Source: CAWEFA01 sp963851385
GTDB taxonomy: Bacteria > Bacteroidota > Bacteroidia > Bacteroidales > DTGW01
Assembly: GCA_963851385.1 (NCBI GenBank)
Contig: CAWKPE010000008.1
Span: 1 to 64,000, forward strand
Length of the DNA stretch: 64,000 bases
Reading direction: 5' to 3'
Part shown: piece by piece, positions 38,830-47,314 of the stretch
Numbering within the stretch: position 1 is the first letter of the stretch
Layout: each line of letters opens with the position of its first letter
Translations under genes and position numbers: made by a program
Notes under the pieces: model-generated
What the model saw: the letters and a program-made list of their open reading frames with translations, nothing else
Databases searched by the model: none
What the model was told of the DNA's origin: nothing

Positions 38830-40347
38830 ATGAAAACTATTCCAGTTCGGATGTTTTTATTGCTTTCAATTATGTTATTTTCTTGTGTTGAATGCACATC
38901 AAATACCGGCAAAAAAAACATGAATAAACAAGTCGATCGTCAGCCTGCAGTGGCTGGTAAATTTTATCCCGGAGATAAAAGTGCTTTGGAAGATAGTCTT
39001 AAGGAAATGTTTAAAAGAGCTAAATCTAAAGAAACTCCAAATCCAGTGCTGGCAATAATTTGCCCTCATGCCGGTTATGTTTTTTCTGGTGTCGTGGCTG
39101 CTTCATCATACATGCAGATTGAGAAAAAGCATTATAAAAATATTTTTGTTATTGGTTCCAGCCACCATGCCTTGTATGATGGAGCTTCAATTTGTGAGTT
39201 TGATCATTATATAACTCCTTTAGGAAAAGTAAAAGTTGACAAAGAACTTGCAGAGAAACTAATAAAATCAAATACTTGTTTTGTTCAAAACTTTGATGCG
39301 GATACAGTCGAACATTCTATTGAAGTACAATTACCATTTTTACAATATATATTGGGAGATGATATTAATCTTGTACCTGTGTTGCTTGGAACTCAATCAG
39401 AGAAAGGCTGTCAGGAAATTGCAAAAGCTTTAAAGCCCTATTTCAATAGCGATAATCTCTTCGTGATAAGTACTGATTTATCTCATTATCCTGGTTACTA
39501 TGATGCTCAAACAAGCGATAAACTTGTTACAGAAGCTGTAATGACCAATTCTCCTGAAAAATTTCTTAAAACGTTGCATCAATTGGAATCATCAGGGATA
39601 CCAAATCTTCAAACTGCAATGTGCGGCTGGACTTCTGTACTTACTCTGTTAAATATTACAAAGGACATTCCTGATTTAACCTTCACATCAGTATTGCTTA
39701 GAAATTCTGGAGATACAAAATTCGGAAATAAATCAGAAGTCGTAGGATATTGCGCAATTGCTATTAGTCAAAAGATAGAACAAACAACTAATAATAAGGA
39801 TGACTTTTTAGCTCCGGATGAAAAAAAGAAATTGCTGCAAATAGCACGTGATGTCATAAAAAGTTATATTACTACCAGGAAAACTCCTGAAATCGACAGT
39901 AAAGATTTGACAAATGGGCTACTTCAACCTTGCGGTGCTTTTGTAACATTAAGAGAAAATGGTGAACTCAGAGGTTGTATAGGAAGTTTTTCTGCTGAAA
40001 AACCCTTGTACAAAACTGTTCAGGATATGGCTATTTCATCATCCACCAGTGATTATCGCTTCAGTCCGGTTACCGGTGATGAAATAGATAAACTGAAAAT
40101 TGAAATTTCGGTTCTTACCCCATTGAAAAAAATTATATCTATTGATGAAATTGTTTTGGGTAAAAACGGAATTTATATAAAGAAAGGTGCAAACAGTGGA
40201 ACTTTTTTGCCACAGGTTGCTTCAGAGACTAAATGGACAAAGGAAGAATTTCTTGGTCATTGTGCCCGCGACAAAGCCGGTTTGGATTGGAATGGATGGA
40301 AAGATGCCGACATCTATACATACGAAGCAATAGTATTTGGGGAATAG
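38830..40347 (+). CDS. AmmeMemoRadiSam AmrB-AmrA fusion lipoprotein
   Basis: A 505-residue fusion of two AmmeMemoRadiSam components. Residues about 36-310 are a MEMO1-like domain (AmrB: RQPAVAGKFYPGDKSALEDS, ICPHAGYVFSG, IGSSHHALYDG, VEHSIEVQLPFL, STDLSHYPGY; the His residues recall class III extradiol dioxygenases). Residues about 320-505 are an AMMECR1 domain (AmrA: LRENGELRGCIGSF). The first 19 residues look like a lipoprotein signal (MLFSC, Cys19), so the protein would be periplasmic, whereas the family is usually described as cytosolic. The membrane SpeE-like gene and the radical SAM partner follow on the same strand. The biochemical role is not established from sequence. Confidence 0.88.
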   Translation: MKTIPVRMFLLLSIMLFSCVECTSNTGKKNMNKQVDRQPAVAGKFYPGDKSALEDSLKEMFKRAKSKETPNPVLAIICPHAGYVFSGVVAASSYMQIEKKHYKNIFVIGSSHHALYDGASICEFDHYITPLGKVKVDKELAEKLIKSNTCFVQNFDADTVEHSIEVQLPFLQYILGDDINLVPVLLGTQSEKGCQEIAKALKPYFNSDNLFVISTDLSHYPGYYDAQTSDKLVTEAVMTNSPEKFLKTLHQLESSGIPNLQTAMCGWTSVLTLLNITKDIPDLTFTSVLLRNSGDTKFGNKSEVVGYCAIAISQKIEQTTNNKDDFLAPDEKKKLLQIARDVIKSYITTRKTPEIDSKDLTNGLLQPCGAFVTLRENGELRGCIGSFSAEKPLYKTVQDMAISSSTSDYRFSPVTGDEIDKLKIEISVLTPLKKIISIDEIVLGKNGIYIKKGANSGTFLPQVASETKWTKEEFLGHCARDKAGLDWNGWKDADIYTYEAIVFGE

Positions 40348-40740
40348 GATTTATTGAAGATTTTTTTGAAATTTTTCAATAATTAATTGAATAAATCAAA
40401 CCTCCGTGAGGTTTAACTTTTGATATATTGCTACAATGAGACTGTCTAAAACAGATTGAATTTTGTTCACGCAAAGACAGCGAAGAAAAAAAGTAAAGTT
40501 CGCAAAGTAAAGATTTCAATTAAATTACTCTTTGCGTTCTTTGTGAAAAACTTAGCGTTCTTTGCGTGAAATTGTTCCTTTAGGCAACCTCAATCGACGT
40601 GGATTGCAACTTACCATGAAATAATAATAAAGTTAAAAGCCGTAACTAGATTTAATCTAATATTGAGTTTGTTTAGAATGTATAATATGTCGTCATTTCC
40701 TGTTGATATTCTTATCCAATGGATTTGTGACTTGAAAAAA
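40348..40740. other. 393-bp non-coding gap with repeat
   Basis: Between the AmrB-AmrA fusion and the SpeE-like gene. It holds a CGCAAAG-type palindrome at 40466-40571. A CAAACCTCCGTGAGGTTTAAC hairpin near 40398-40417 could terminate the upstream gene. The last 80 bases are in frame with the next gene (from a TTG at 40663), but are judged leader rather than coding. Confidence 0.55.
40466..40571. repeat. CGCAAAG-type interspersed palindromic repeat, copy 2
   Basis: The left arm TTCACGCAAAGACAGCGAAG and the right arm CTTAGCGTTCTTTGCGTGAA are inverted copies. An inner pair TTCGCAAAGTAAAG and CTCTTTGCG flanks an AT centre. This is the best formed of three related elements in the window. Confidence 0.65.
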
Positions 40741-42858
40741 ATGAAAAAAACTTTTAAAATATTTTTTCCGTTAATCGTCTTAGGATTTAGCACAAGTATT
40801 ATCCAGGTAATAATGCTCAGGGAATTTGTTAGCGTGTTTTATAGCAACGAAATTATTTTTGGGATAATACTGGCATTTTGGATGACTCTTACTGGTCTTG
40901 GTGCGTGGTTAGGCAATAATAAAATTCAATCTCTTTATCCTAAAAAAACACTTTTTTTCATGTTCCTGCTTTTAGGTTTATTGCCATTATTACTTGTATT
41001 TCTTCTAAACTATTTAAAGCACATTTTTTTTCAACCTGGAGTTTTGGTTGGCTTTTGGCAATTGCTCCCAATAATTGTTGTAGTGCTTGCTCCAATATGT
41101 TTATTATCAGGAAATATTTTTAAAATAATCACCAAAAGCACATTTCAAAATAATGACTCGAATAGTGGTAGTAAAATGTATTCTCTCGAATCAGTCGGAA
41201 GCATTGTCGGCGGTTTGGTCGTGAGTTTGATAATGATTCTTTGGTTACATACTATGCAATCTCTGGCAATTGTATTTATTATAAACCTGATGGTAGTGGT
41301 AGTATGTTTTTCAAACAGAAGATTACTTTTCAAGATATCGATAATATTGTCAGGTTTAGCCGTTCTATCATTTTTCTTTATTTATAATGTCGATTTAAAA
41401 GTCAGGCAATTTCTTTATCCTGACCAGAAAATAATAGTAACACATGAAACACCTTATGGCAATTTAACTTTCACAGAAAGCAATACTCAAATAAATGTAT
41501 TTGAAAATCTTGCTCTTTTATTTACAACTGAAAATACAATAACCAATGAAGAAACTGCTCATTTTCCAATGCTTCAGTATTCAAAACCTATTAAAGTACT
41601 TTTAATTGGAGGTGGAATATCAGGTGTTGCAAGTCAAATATTGAAGTATTCAACTGTTCAAAAATTAGTATATGTAGAACCAAATCCATGGCTGATTCAT
41701 TATGCTCTGAAGCATTTAAAACTTCCTGCTGATAATCGTTTGAAAGTTTATTACCATGACGGCAGAAATTTTCTGGCAAACGATTCTTCAAAATACAATG
41801 TTATTATTATTGCATTGCCTGAGCCATCTACACTGCAATTAAACCGTTATTATACAAAGGAATTTGTAAAAATTCTGAAATTACATTCTGTCTCAAACGC
41901 AATTATTAGTTTCAGCCTGAATTCATCTGAGAATTATATGAATTTCGAGAATAGGATGATTCATTCTGTGCTTTACAATACCTTAAAAACCAGTTTCTCA
42001 AATGTTATTGTACTACCGGGAGAAAAAGATTATTTTCTCGCCTCAGATAATAATTTGTCGAGCGAAATAAGTCTTTTATATAGCAAACGAAAAATAGTGA
42101 ATCAATATGTTAATCCAGGTTTTATTGATGATCGCTCATTGGAGGAACGAAGCCGGTCAATTCAACGGAATCTGATAATTCATGCACCCGTAAATACCGA
42201 TTTAAAACCAATAGCAACTTCTGTTCAAACTGCTTTGTTTTTTAGCCAGTTTAAAATCAACAATATCTTATTGATAGTTATTGTAATTGTTTTATTATTA
42301 ATTCCAGTTATTAAACTAAACAGCATTTCATTTTGCATGTACGTTACCGGATTAACAGCATCAGCTCTTGAAATGTTGGTATTACTGGTTTTTCAAATTA
42401 TGTTCGGCTATTTATATGCCGCAGCAGGAATAATCTTTGCGATATTCATGACTGGTTTGGCAATTGGATCATGGATTGGTCTTCCGGCTGGTAATGAATT
42501 AAGCAAAATAAATATTTTACAGTTAGTAATGGTTATTTTGGCTTTTTTTATACCATTATTTTTAACAGTTTTTGTTAAAATCAACTTAAATATAATAACC
42601 TACCCGGCACTTTTCGTTCTTATCTTTACACCGGCTTTAGTGACAGGATTTCAATTTTCAATTATACTTAAAAAAGTGGGGAATGAAAAACCTGGATTTA
42701 CAGGATATTTATATGGTGCCGACTTGATAGGTTCGGCATTTGGCTTGTTGGTTGTTTCAACTTTATTATTGCCATTATTAGGTATGTTTTTAACAGCAAC
42801 AGCTTTGGCAGTTATTAATATTGTTGGAATAGCTGTTCTTAGATTATCAAAACAATGA
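40741..42858 (+). CDS. membrane-embedded spermidine synthase-like protein
   Basis: A 705-residue protein. The ATG at 40741 opens directly into the first helix (KIFFPLIVLGFSTSIIQVIM). About six or more N-terminal transmembrane helices carry the family motif FWMTLTGLGAWLGN. A central Rossmann domain follows, like SAM/decarboxy-SAM aminopropyltransferases (VLLIGGGISGVASQIL, VYVEPNPW, YYHDGRNFL, ALPEPSTLQLNRYYTKEF). A second membrane block of about six helices ends the protein. Such fused transporter/SpeE-like proteins are widespread but uncharacterised. The normal GGGDGG becomes GGGISG, so classic spermidine synthase activity is doubtful. It lies between AmrB-AmrA and AmrS; the next ATG is 19 bases after its stop. 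Confidence 0.8.
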   Translation: MKKTFKIFFPLIVLGFSTSIIQVIMLREFVSVFYSNEIIFGIILAFWMTLTGLGAWLGNNKIQSLYPKKTLFFMFLLLGLLPLLLVFLLNYLKHIFFQPGVLVGFWQLLPIIVVVLAPICLLSGNIFKIITKSTFQNNDSNSGSKMYSLESVGSIVGGLVVSLIMILWLHTMQSLAIVFIINLMVVVVCFSNRRLLFKISIILSGLAVLSFFFIYNVDLKVRQFLYPDQKIIVTHETPYGNLTFTESNTQINVFENLALLFTTENTITNEETAHFPMLQYSKPIKVLLIGGGISGVASQILKYSTVQKLVYVEPNPWLIHYALKHLKLPADNRLKVYYHDGRNFLANDSSKYNVIIIALPEPSTLQLNRYYTKEFVKILKLHSVSNAIISFSLNSSENYMNFENRMIHSVLYNTLKTSFSNVIVLPGEKDYFLASDNNLSSEISLLYSKRKIVNQYVNPGFIDDRSLEERSRSIQRNLIIHAPVNTDLKPIATSVQTALFFSQFKINNILLIVIVIVLLLIPVIKLNSISFCMYVTGLTASALEMLVLLVFQIMFGYLYAAAGIIFAIFMTGLAIGSWIGLPAGNELSKINILQLVMVILAFFIPLFLTVFVKINLNIITYPALFVLIFTPALVTGFQFSIILKKVGNEKPGFTGYLYGADLIGSAFGLLVVSTLLLPLLGMFLTATALAVINIVGIAVLRLSKQ

Positions 42859-42877
42859 TAAAGAAGTAAAGAAATTA

Positions 42878-44012
42878 ATGAATAAAATGAACAAGCGGGA
42901 TTTTCTTAAACTGGGAATGACAGGGGTTGGAAGTATGTGTATTCTTGAAAATCAAAAAATATCTGCTGCGATGAACTATTTAAATGATGAAAAGCTCTGG
43001 AAATGGAGCAGGGAAGCTATTTATTATACTCAAACTCCTAGGGGAGTGAAATGTCTCCTTTGTCCGAATGAATGTACAATTCGTTCAGGAAATACAGGTA
43101 TTTGCAAGAATCATGTAAACTTACAGGGATAAGCTTTATACCATTGCTTATGGTAATCCTTGCGCAGCGCATGTTGATCCGATAGAGAAAAAACCGTTGA
43201 TGCATTTCCTTCCCGGAATTTATGCATATTCCATAGCAACTGCAGGATGTAACTTTGCATGTCTTAATTGCCAGAATTGGGATATTTCGCAATCGAGTCC
43301 CAAGGAGACAAGCAATATGGATCTTATGCCGGCTAAAGTAGTTGAAGAATGTCTGAAAAATAATTGCCAGTCCATTGCATATACTTATGCCGAACCAATT
43401 GCTTTTTATGAATATGTTTACGATACAGCCAAACTTGCAAGGGAAAAGAAGATAAAAAATGTATTTATTTCAAACGGATACATTAATGAAAAGCCACTTC
43501 GTGATCTTAGTAAATGCCTTGATGCAGCCAATATCAATCTTAAATCTTTTAGCGACGATATTTATCTTAGACTTAACGCGGGGAAGCTACAGCCGGTTTT
43601 AAATACGTTGAAAATTTTAAAAGAAGAAAATGTTTGGCTTGAAATTACCAACCTTGTAGTTCCAACTTGGACCGATGATTTTGATATGATAAAAAGGATG
43701 TGCGATTGGATTGTCGCTAACGGGTTAGATAATTATCCGTTGCATTTTCTCAGGTTTCATCCCATGTACAAACTTACCCAGCTTCCTTCAACACCTGTAA
43801 ATGACTTGCAAAAAGCTAAGGAAATTGCTGTTAAAGCAGGATGCAAGTATGTTTATATAGGAAACATAACCGATCCCAAAGCACTCAATACTTATTGTCC
43901 AAAATGTAAAAGTCTTTTAATTGAACGGATGGGTTACCAGGTTGTAAAAAATAATATTCAAAACGGAAAATGCAAGTTTTGTGGGGAAAAGATTGCTGGA
44001 GTTTGGAGTTAA
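42878..44012 (+). pseudogene. AmmeMemoRadiSam radical SAM enzyme, one +1 frameshift
   Basis: The radical SAM partner (AmrS) of the AmrA/AmrB proteins. The N terminus is Tat-like (NKRDFLKLGMTGVGSMC), then CLLCPNEC and GICKNH Cys motifs, and the radical SAM cluster CNFACLNC. A C-terminal CPKC...CKFC pair could bind zinc. Two frames must be joined by dropping one G of the GGG at 43126-43128: TTACAG-G-GATAAG then reads on as DKLYTIAYGNPCAAHVDPIE into MHFLPGIYAYS. Corrected length is about 377 residues, normal for the family. Sequence error is the most likely cause. A lipoprotein-like Cys (GSMC) in the leader is an alternative to Tat cleavage. Confidence 0.88.
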
Positions 44013-44075
44013 ACTAATGTGCAAATGAGAAGATGAATTAATCATGTTTTTTTAAATAACCAATTGTTTAGAATT

Positions 44076-44276
44076 ATGTTTAGAAAAAGCCAATTATGCA
44101 TGTTCACTTTTATACTTCTTATTTTAGCAGGCAGTTGTGCGGCACACAAATATAAAAACCATACTAAGCCTTGCGATTGCCCTAATATAAAAGATAATCC
44201 CAGGGTTAAAGGACATAGTGAAATTTTAAAACATAAACAGAATTACTATTTTGTTTATGTTCTTTCACAGGCATAG
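44076..44276 (+). CDS. small lipoprotein, unknown function
   Basis: A 66-residue lipoprotein. The ATG at 44076 is chosen over a TTG 12 bases upstream. It has a hydrophobic signal (CMFTFILLILAGSC) with lipobox LAGSC. The mature part contains KPCDCPNI, a motif seen in other very short Bacteroidota lipoproteins, and ends in a Tyr-rich segment. I do not recognise a function. It follows amrS by 63 bases and is convergent with the nickel transporter operon. Confidence 0.65.
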   Translation: MFRKSQLCMFTFILLILAGSCAAHKYKNHTKPCDCPNIKDNPRVKGHSEILKHKQNYYFVYVLSQA

Positions 44277-44335
44277 AACTATGTTTGAAAACCTTTTTTA
44301 AGAAACTATAGCATTAAAAAAGTGTAGTATCGGCT

Positions 44336-45145
44336 TTAGTGATTATGAAATAAAAAACCCTTTGGCAAGTGTTTGTGAATATTGTCACCATGACGGTGTA
44401 ATTGTTCGTGAATCAAATTTGTCCGGATTAATAAATCAATATCTTTAAGCACTTCTTCTGCACTTCCGATTTTTTCGATCGTGTGCTGTTCAGATAATAC
44501 AGCAACCCGTGATTGCAAATGATCAACCAATTCAAGATGATGAGTTGCTATAATAATAGTTTTTCCTGCCTCATTCAATTGGAAAATTAGTTCGATAAAG
44601 AAAGATCTTGTTTTGGGATCAAGTCCGCTTACAGGTTCATCAATAATAAGAATTTCAGGATTTGTGGTAAGAACTGCACCTATTGAAACTCTTTTCTTTT
44701 CACCTCCTGAAAGTAAATATGGAGGTCTGTCATTAAGTTCTGAAATGTTAAGCATTTTCGAGATTTCAGCAGCACGGTTATACGCCGAATCTTTTGATAA
44801 TCCTAATTGTAAAGGGCCAAATAAAAGCTCATCCAATACTGTAGGACAAAATAATTGTGCATCAGAATTTTGAAAAATATATCCAATTGAAGCCCTGAAT
44901 TTTTTATTAAAACCAGAGTCTTTCAAGGCTTTCTCTGTTAATTCTGTGCCTTTAAATATAATTTGTCCCTTTGTCGGGAAATTAAGTCCGCAAAACAGAT
45001 GCAAAAGAGTTGATTTACCACTTCCGTTAGCGCCAATTATTGATAAAATTTCACCTTCATTAACAACGAGATTAATATTTGTTACAGCAGGATGGTTTTG
45101 AAGGTAACTAAAACTAACATCTTTAAAGTTAAAAATCTCATGCAT
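44336..45145 (-). CDS. nikO: nickel/cobalt ECF transporter ATP-binding protein
   Basis: A 269-residue ABC ATPase of energy-coupling factor type. Walker A is GANGSGKST, the signature LLSGGEKKRVSIG, and Walker B ILIIDEPVSGLD, with the switch His in IIATHHLELV. It energises metal uptake through NikM/NikN/NikQ. It overlaps nikQ by 8 bases and is the last gene of the operon. The ATPase alone could be called CbiO; nickel rather than cobalt is inferred from nikR in the same cluster. Confidence 0.92.
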   Translation of the reverse strand: MHEIFNFKDVSFSYLQNHPAVTNINLVVNEGEILSIIGANGSGKSTLLHLFCGLNFPTKGQIIFKGTELTEKALKDSGFNKKFRASIGYIFQNSDAQLFCPTVLDELLFGPLQLGLSKDSAYNRAAEISKMLNISELNDRPPYLLSGGEKKRVSIGAVLTTNPEILIIDEPVSGLDPKTRSFFIELIFQLNEAGKTIIIATHHLELVDHLQSRVAVLSEQHTIEKIGSAEEVLKDIDLLIRTNLIHEQLHRHGDNIHKHLPKGFLFHNH

Positions 45146-46067
45146 ACCAAATATTCATTAAGACAACAAATGAAGTAAGAAAAACGAAAACGCCAATAAA
45201 TATGTAATCTTTAATTTTTAATTTATCAAAATAATAAAAATTTACAGAACCATCAAATCCACGAGCGATCATTGATTGATATACCAGTTCATATTTTTCC
45301 CATGATTTCCGGAAAAGGAATCCCACTCGTCCGGCAACAATCTTTTCGGCTTCAACTACTGAACCCCGGCTCCACCAGCGCATTTTTAAAGCCTGATATG
45401 ATTCTTCGACTGTCCTGGATAAAACAAAAATAAACTTATAACTCATAGTAAGAGTCAGTATAAAAATCCCTGGAATTTTGAAAAAGGAAAAGGATTTGAT
45501 TACGCTTTCGAAGGTTGTTGTTGAAATTATCAATAATACAATTGAAACTGAATTGACCATTTTTAATGTCAATCTCAAAATAGCATAAATGCCTTCACGG
45601 GTAATTGTAATTTCTTTTGGTATTTTATAAATCCACCATTGGTGCTCTTTTGAAAAACTAAATAACGTAATTAAAGGCTGTCCATTAGTGAAAATATTTA
45701 GGGAAGCCGGAACAAATATTAAGAATCCAAATAAAAAACCAATTAGCGCTATTTTTTTATATACGCTTATTAGTTTAATCCTAGATAAGATATAGAAAAA
45801 TAGAATTATTAAAAATATAACAAGATGTACGATGTTAGCATGTGTAAGGCTAATAAGTAAAACAAAGCATAACATAAAAGAAACTTTAACCCGCGGGTCA
45901 ACAGATTGAAGCAATCCGGTTTTGCATGAAGTGTAATATCGGGAAAATGAATTTGTAATAAATGTTGCAACATTTCTCGTTGTTTTTTCAGCAAAAGACA
46001 AATTGTTCTTTACAATTTTTTTTTCAAAATTGATTTGTTCTTTTTGTAATAGAAAAGATGGTATCAT
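45138..46067 (-). CDS. nikQ: nickel/cobalt ECF transporter transmembrane protein
   Basis: A 309-residue CbiQ/NikQ-family coupling protein with about five helices. The conserved cytoplasmic coupling motif is VEESYQALKMRWWSRG (about residue 220), followed by a second Arg/Gly motif YQSMIARGFDGSV. It begins within the last 4 bases of nikN and overlaps nikO by 8 bases, so the three are translationally coupled. A cytoplasmic N-terminal extension of about 60 residues precedes the CbiQ core (SVDPRVKVSFML). Confidence 0.9.
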   Translation of the reverse strand: MIPSFLLQKEQINFEKKIVKNNLSFAEKTTRNVATFITNSFSRYYTSCKTGLLQSVDPRVKVSFMLCFVLLISLTHANIVHLVIFLIILFFYILSRIKLISVYKKIALIGFLFGFLIFVPASLNIFTNGQPLITLFSFSKEHQWWIYKIPKEITITREGIYAILRLTLKMVNSVSIVLLIISTTTFESVIKSFSFFKIPGIFILTLTMSYKFIFVLSRTVEESYQALKMRWWSRGSVVEAEKIVAGRVGFLFRKSWEKYELVYQSMIARGFDGSVNFYYFDKLKIKDYIFIGVFVFLTSFVVLMNIWYA

Positions 46068-46399
46068 TCTGTTGGCTTTCTGGTAAAGAGTTTTGTCAAA
46101 CCAAAGGTAATTATTAAAATAATGCCTGTTCCAACAAGCCCTGAAATAATATAGTTTATTGATTGTTTTGAAATTACATCATCTTCTTTACCCATGTTAT
46201 AATCAGAAATAGGAGCTTTATATAATTTCGAATCTTTTTTCATACCTGCAGGTTCTTTTCCTGTTTGCTGTTTTACCGATTCAATGGACCATTCTCCCCA
46301 GGCACCACCTGCTTTAAAATATTTAGGAAGTATTACTCCCAACGGTGAGAGTATAATAAGAATTCCCAGGAACATCAGGTATTTTTTATATGGTTTCAT
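46064..46399 (-). CDS. nikN: PDGLE-domain nickel transporter subunit
   Basis: A 111-residue two-helix protein of the PDGLE/CbiN-like type, the small subunit of Nik/Cbi ECF transporters. The N-terminal helix is YLMFLGILIILSPLGVILP and the C-terminal helix YIISGLVGTGIILIITFGL, with a polar periplasmic loop (GAWGEWSIESVKQQTGKEPA). It overlaps nikQ by 4 bases. It is separated from nikM by a 206-bp repeat-bearing gap, unusual because these subunits are normally adjacent. Confidence 0.85.
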   Translation of the reverse strand: MKPYKKYLMFLGILIILSPLGVILPKYFKAGGAWGEWSIESVKQQTGKEPAGMKKDSKLYKAPISDYNMGKEDDVISKQSINYIISGLVGTGIILIITFGLTKLFTRKPTE

Positions 46400-46470
46400 T
46401 TTAATTTTTCTTATGAAAAACTTATAACAATTGAAATAATTCTAAAAATCAATTCTTAAATATTTTAATA

Positions 46471-46606
46471 CCGTCTCAAAAGAAGAATTTCACGCAAAGT
46501 AAGCGAAGAAAAAATAAAGTACTAAGAGATGATTTCAAGATCATGAATTCTTTGCGATCTTGGCAAAACCTTCGCGAGAACCTTTTAAACAAACTTTTGA
46601 GTCACT
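46471..46606. repeat. composite repeat between nikM and nikN
   Basis: A CGCAAAG-type palindrome (TTTCACGCAAAGTAAGCGAAG on the left, TTCTTTGCGATCTTGGC and TTCGCGAGAACC on the right) lies within an outer inverted repeat, GTCTCAAAAG at 46474 and CTTTTGAGTCAC at 46595. The outer motif matches the ends of the element at 23361-23457. It sits inside an otherwise tightly packed operon. Confidence 0.55.
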
Positions 46607-47280
46607 CATTTTAATGCCCCAATAATTTCCCTGTTATTTTTATAAAAATATCTAAATATTAAAAAGGTAACAATACCCTCGATAATGCCGAAAAGCAACA
46701 GATGTTCCAGTAACATTGCGGGAACGGCAACACTTAACGGGTAAGGCGCATACAAAGGATTTCCGTCTTTACCGGATGCAATCAAAGGCTGAATGCCAAA
46801 TTCAATTGCTGTAATTAAAGCTGCTGTATTTAAGCTTACATATCCTGCAATGAAGGCAGCAATGCTATTTCTGGTTATAGAAACATTTTTGCCTGAGATA
46901 ATTTTAAAAACATACCACGATACAAATGGAATTATCAATGCCATGTTTATACAATTTGCTCCTATGGCAGTTATTCCTCCGTCACCAAATACAAAAGCCT
47001 GAATGATAAGTGCTACAGAAACTGCAATAAACGCAACCCACGGGCCAAAAAGCAAAGCAATAATAGCCGCCCCAACCGCATGACCTGTTGTTCCTCCCGG
47101 AATAGGAATGTTAAACATCATAATCAGAAATGAAAAAGCGGCTGCCATGCCCAAAAACGGAATAAGCTTTTTATCAATTTTCTCTTTTATTTTCTTTACT
47201 GCAACTGCGGCTGAAGCAATAAACACAGCGTATAATGGAACATACGTTTGCGGACTTAAATAGCCATCAGGGATGTGCAT
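46606..47280 (-). CDS. nikM: nickel/cobalt ECF transporter substrate-binding subunit
   Basis: A 224-residue membrane S-component of the Ni/Co ECF transporter. The N terminus MHIPDGYLSPQTYVPLY is the invariant metal-binding segment (Met1-His2), and GGTTGHAVGAAIIALLFGPW and FVFGDGGITAIGANCINMAL are conserved. About seven helices are present. It starts 35 bases after the TonB receptor stop, indicating cotranscription: outer-membrane and inner-membrane steps of metal uptake are made together. Nickel is favoured by the nearby nikR. Confidence 0.93.
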   Translation of the reverse strand: MHIPDGYLSPQTYVPLYAVFIASAAVAVKKIKEKIDKKLIPFLGMAAAFSFLIMMFNIPIPGGTTGHAVGAAIIALLFGPWVAFIAVSVALIIQAFVFGDGGITAIGANCINMALIIPFVSWYVFKIISGKNVSITRNSIAAFIAGYVSLNTAALITAIEFGIQPLIASGKDGNPLYAPYPLSVAVPAMLLEHLLLFGIIEGIVTFLIFRYFYKNNREIIGALK

Positions 47281-47314
47281 AAATTATTTTTATTAGGTTT
47301 TCTTTCAAAAATAT

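Noticed and set aside
47281..47314. Cobalamin or Ni/Co riboswitch upstream of nikM
   Set aside because: The gap is only 34 bases and lacks any B12-box or NiCo-like structure.
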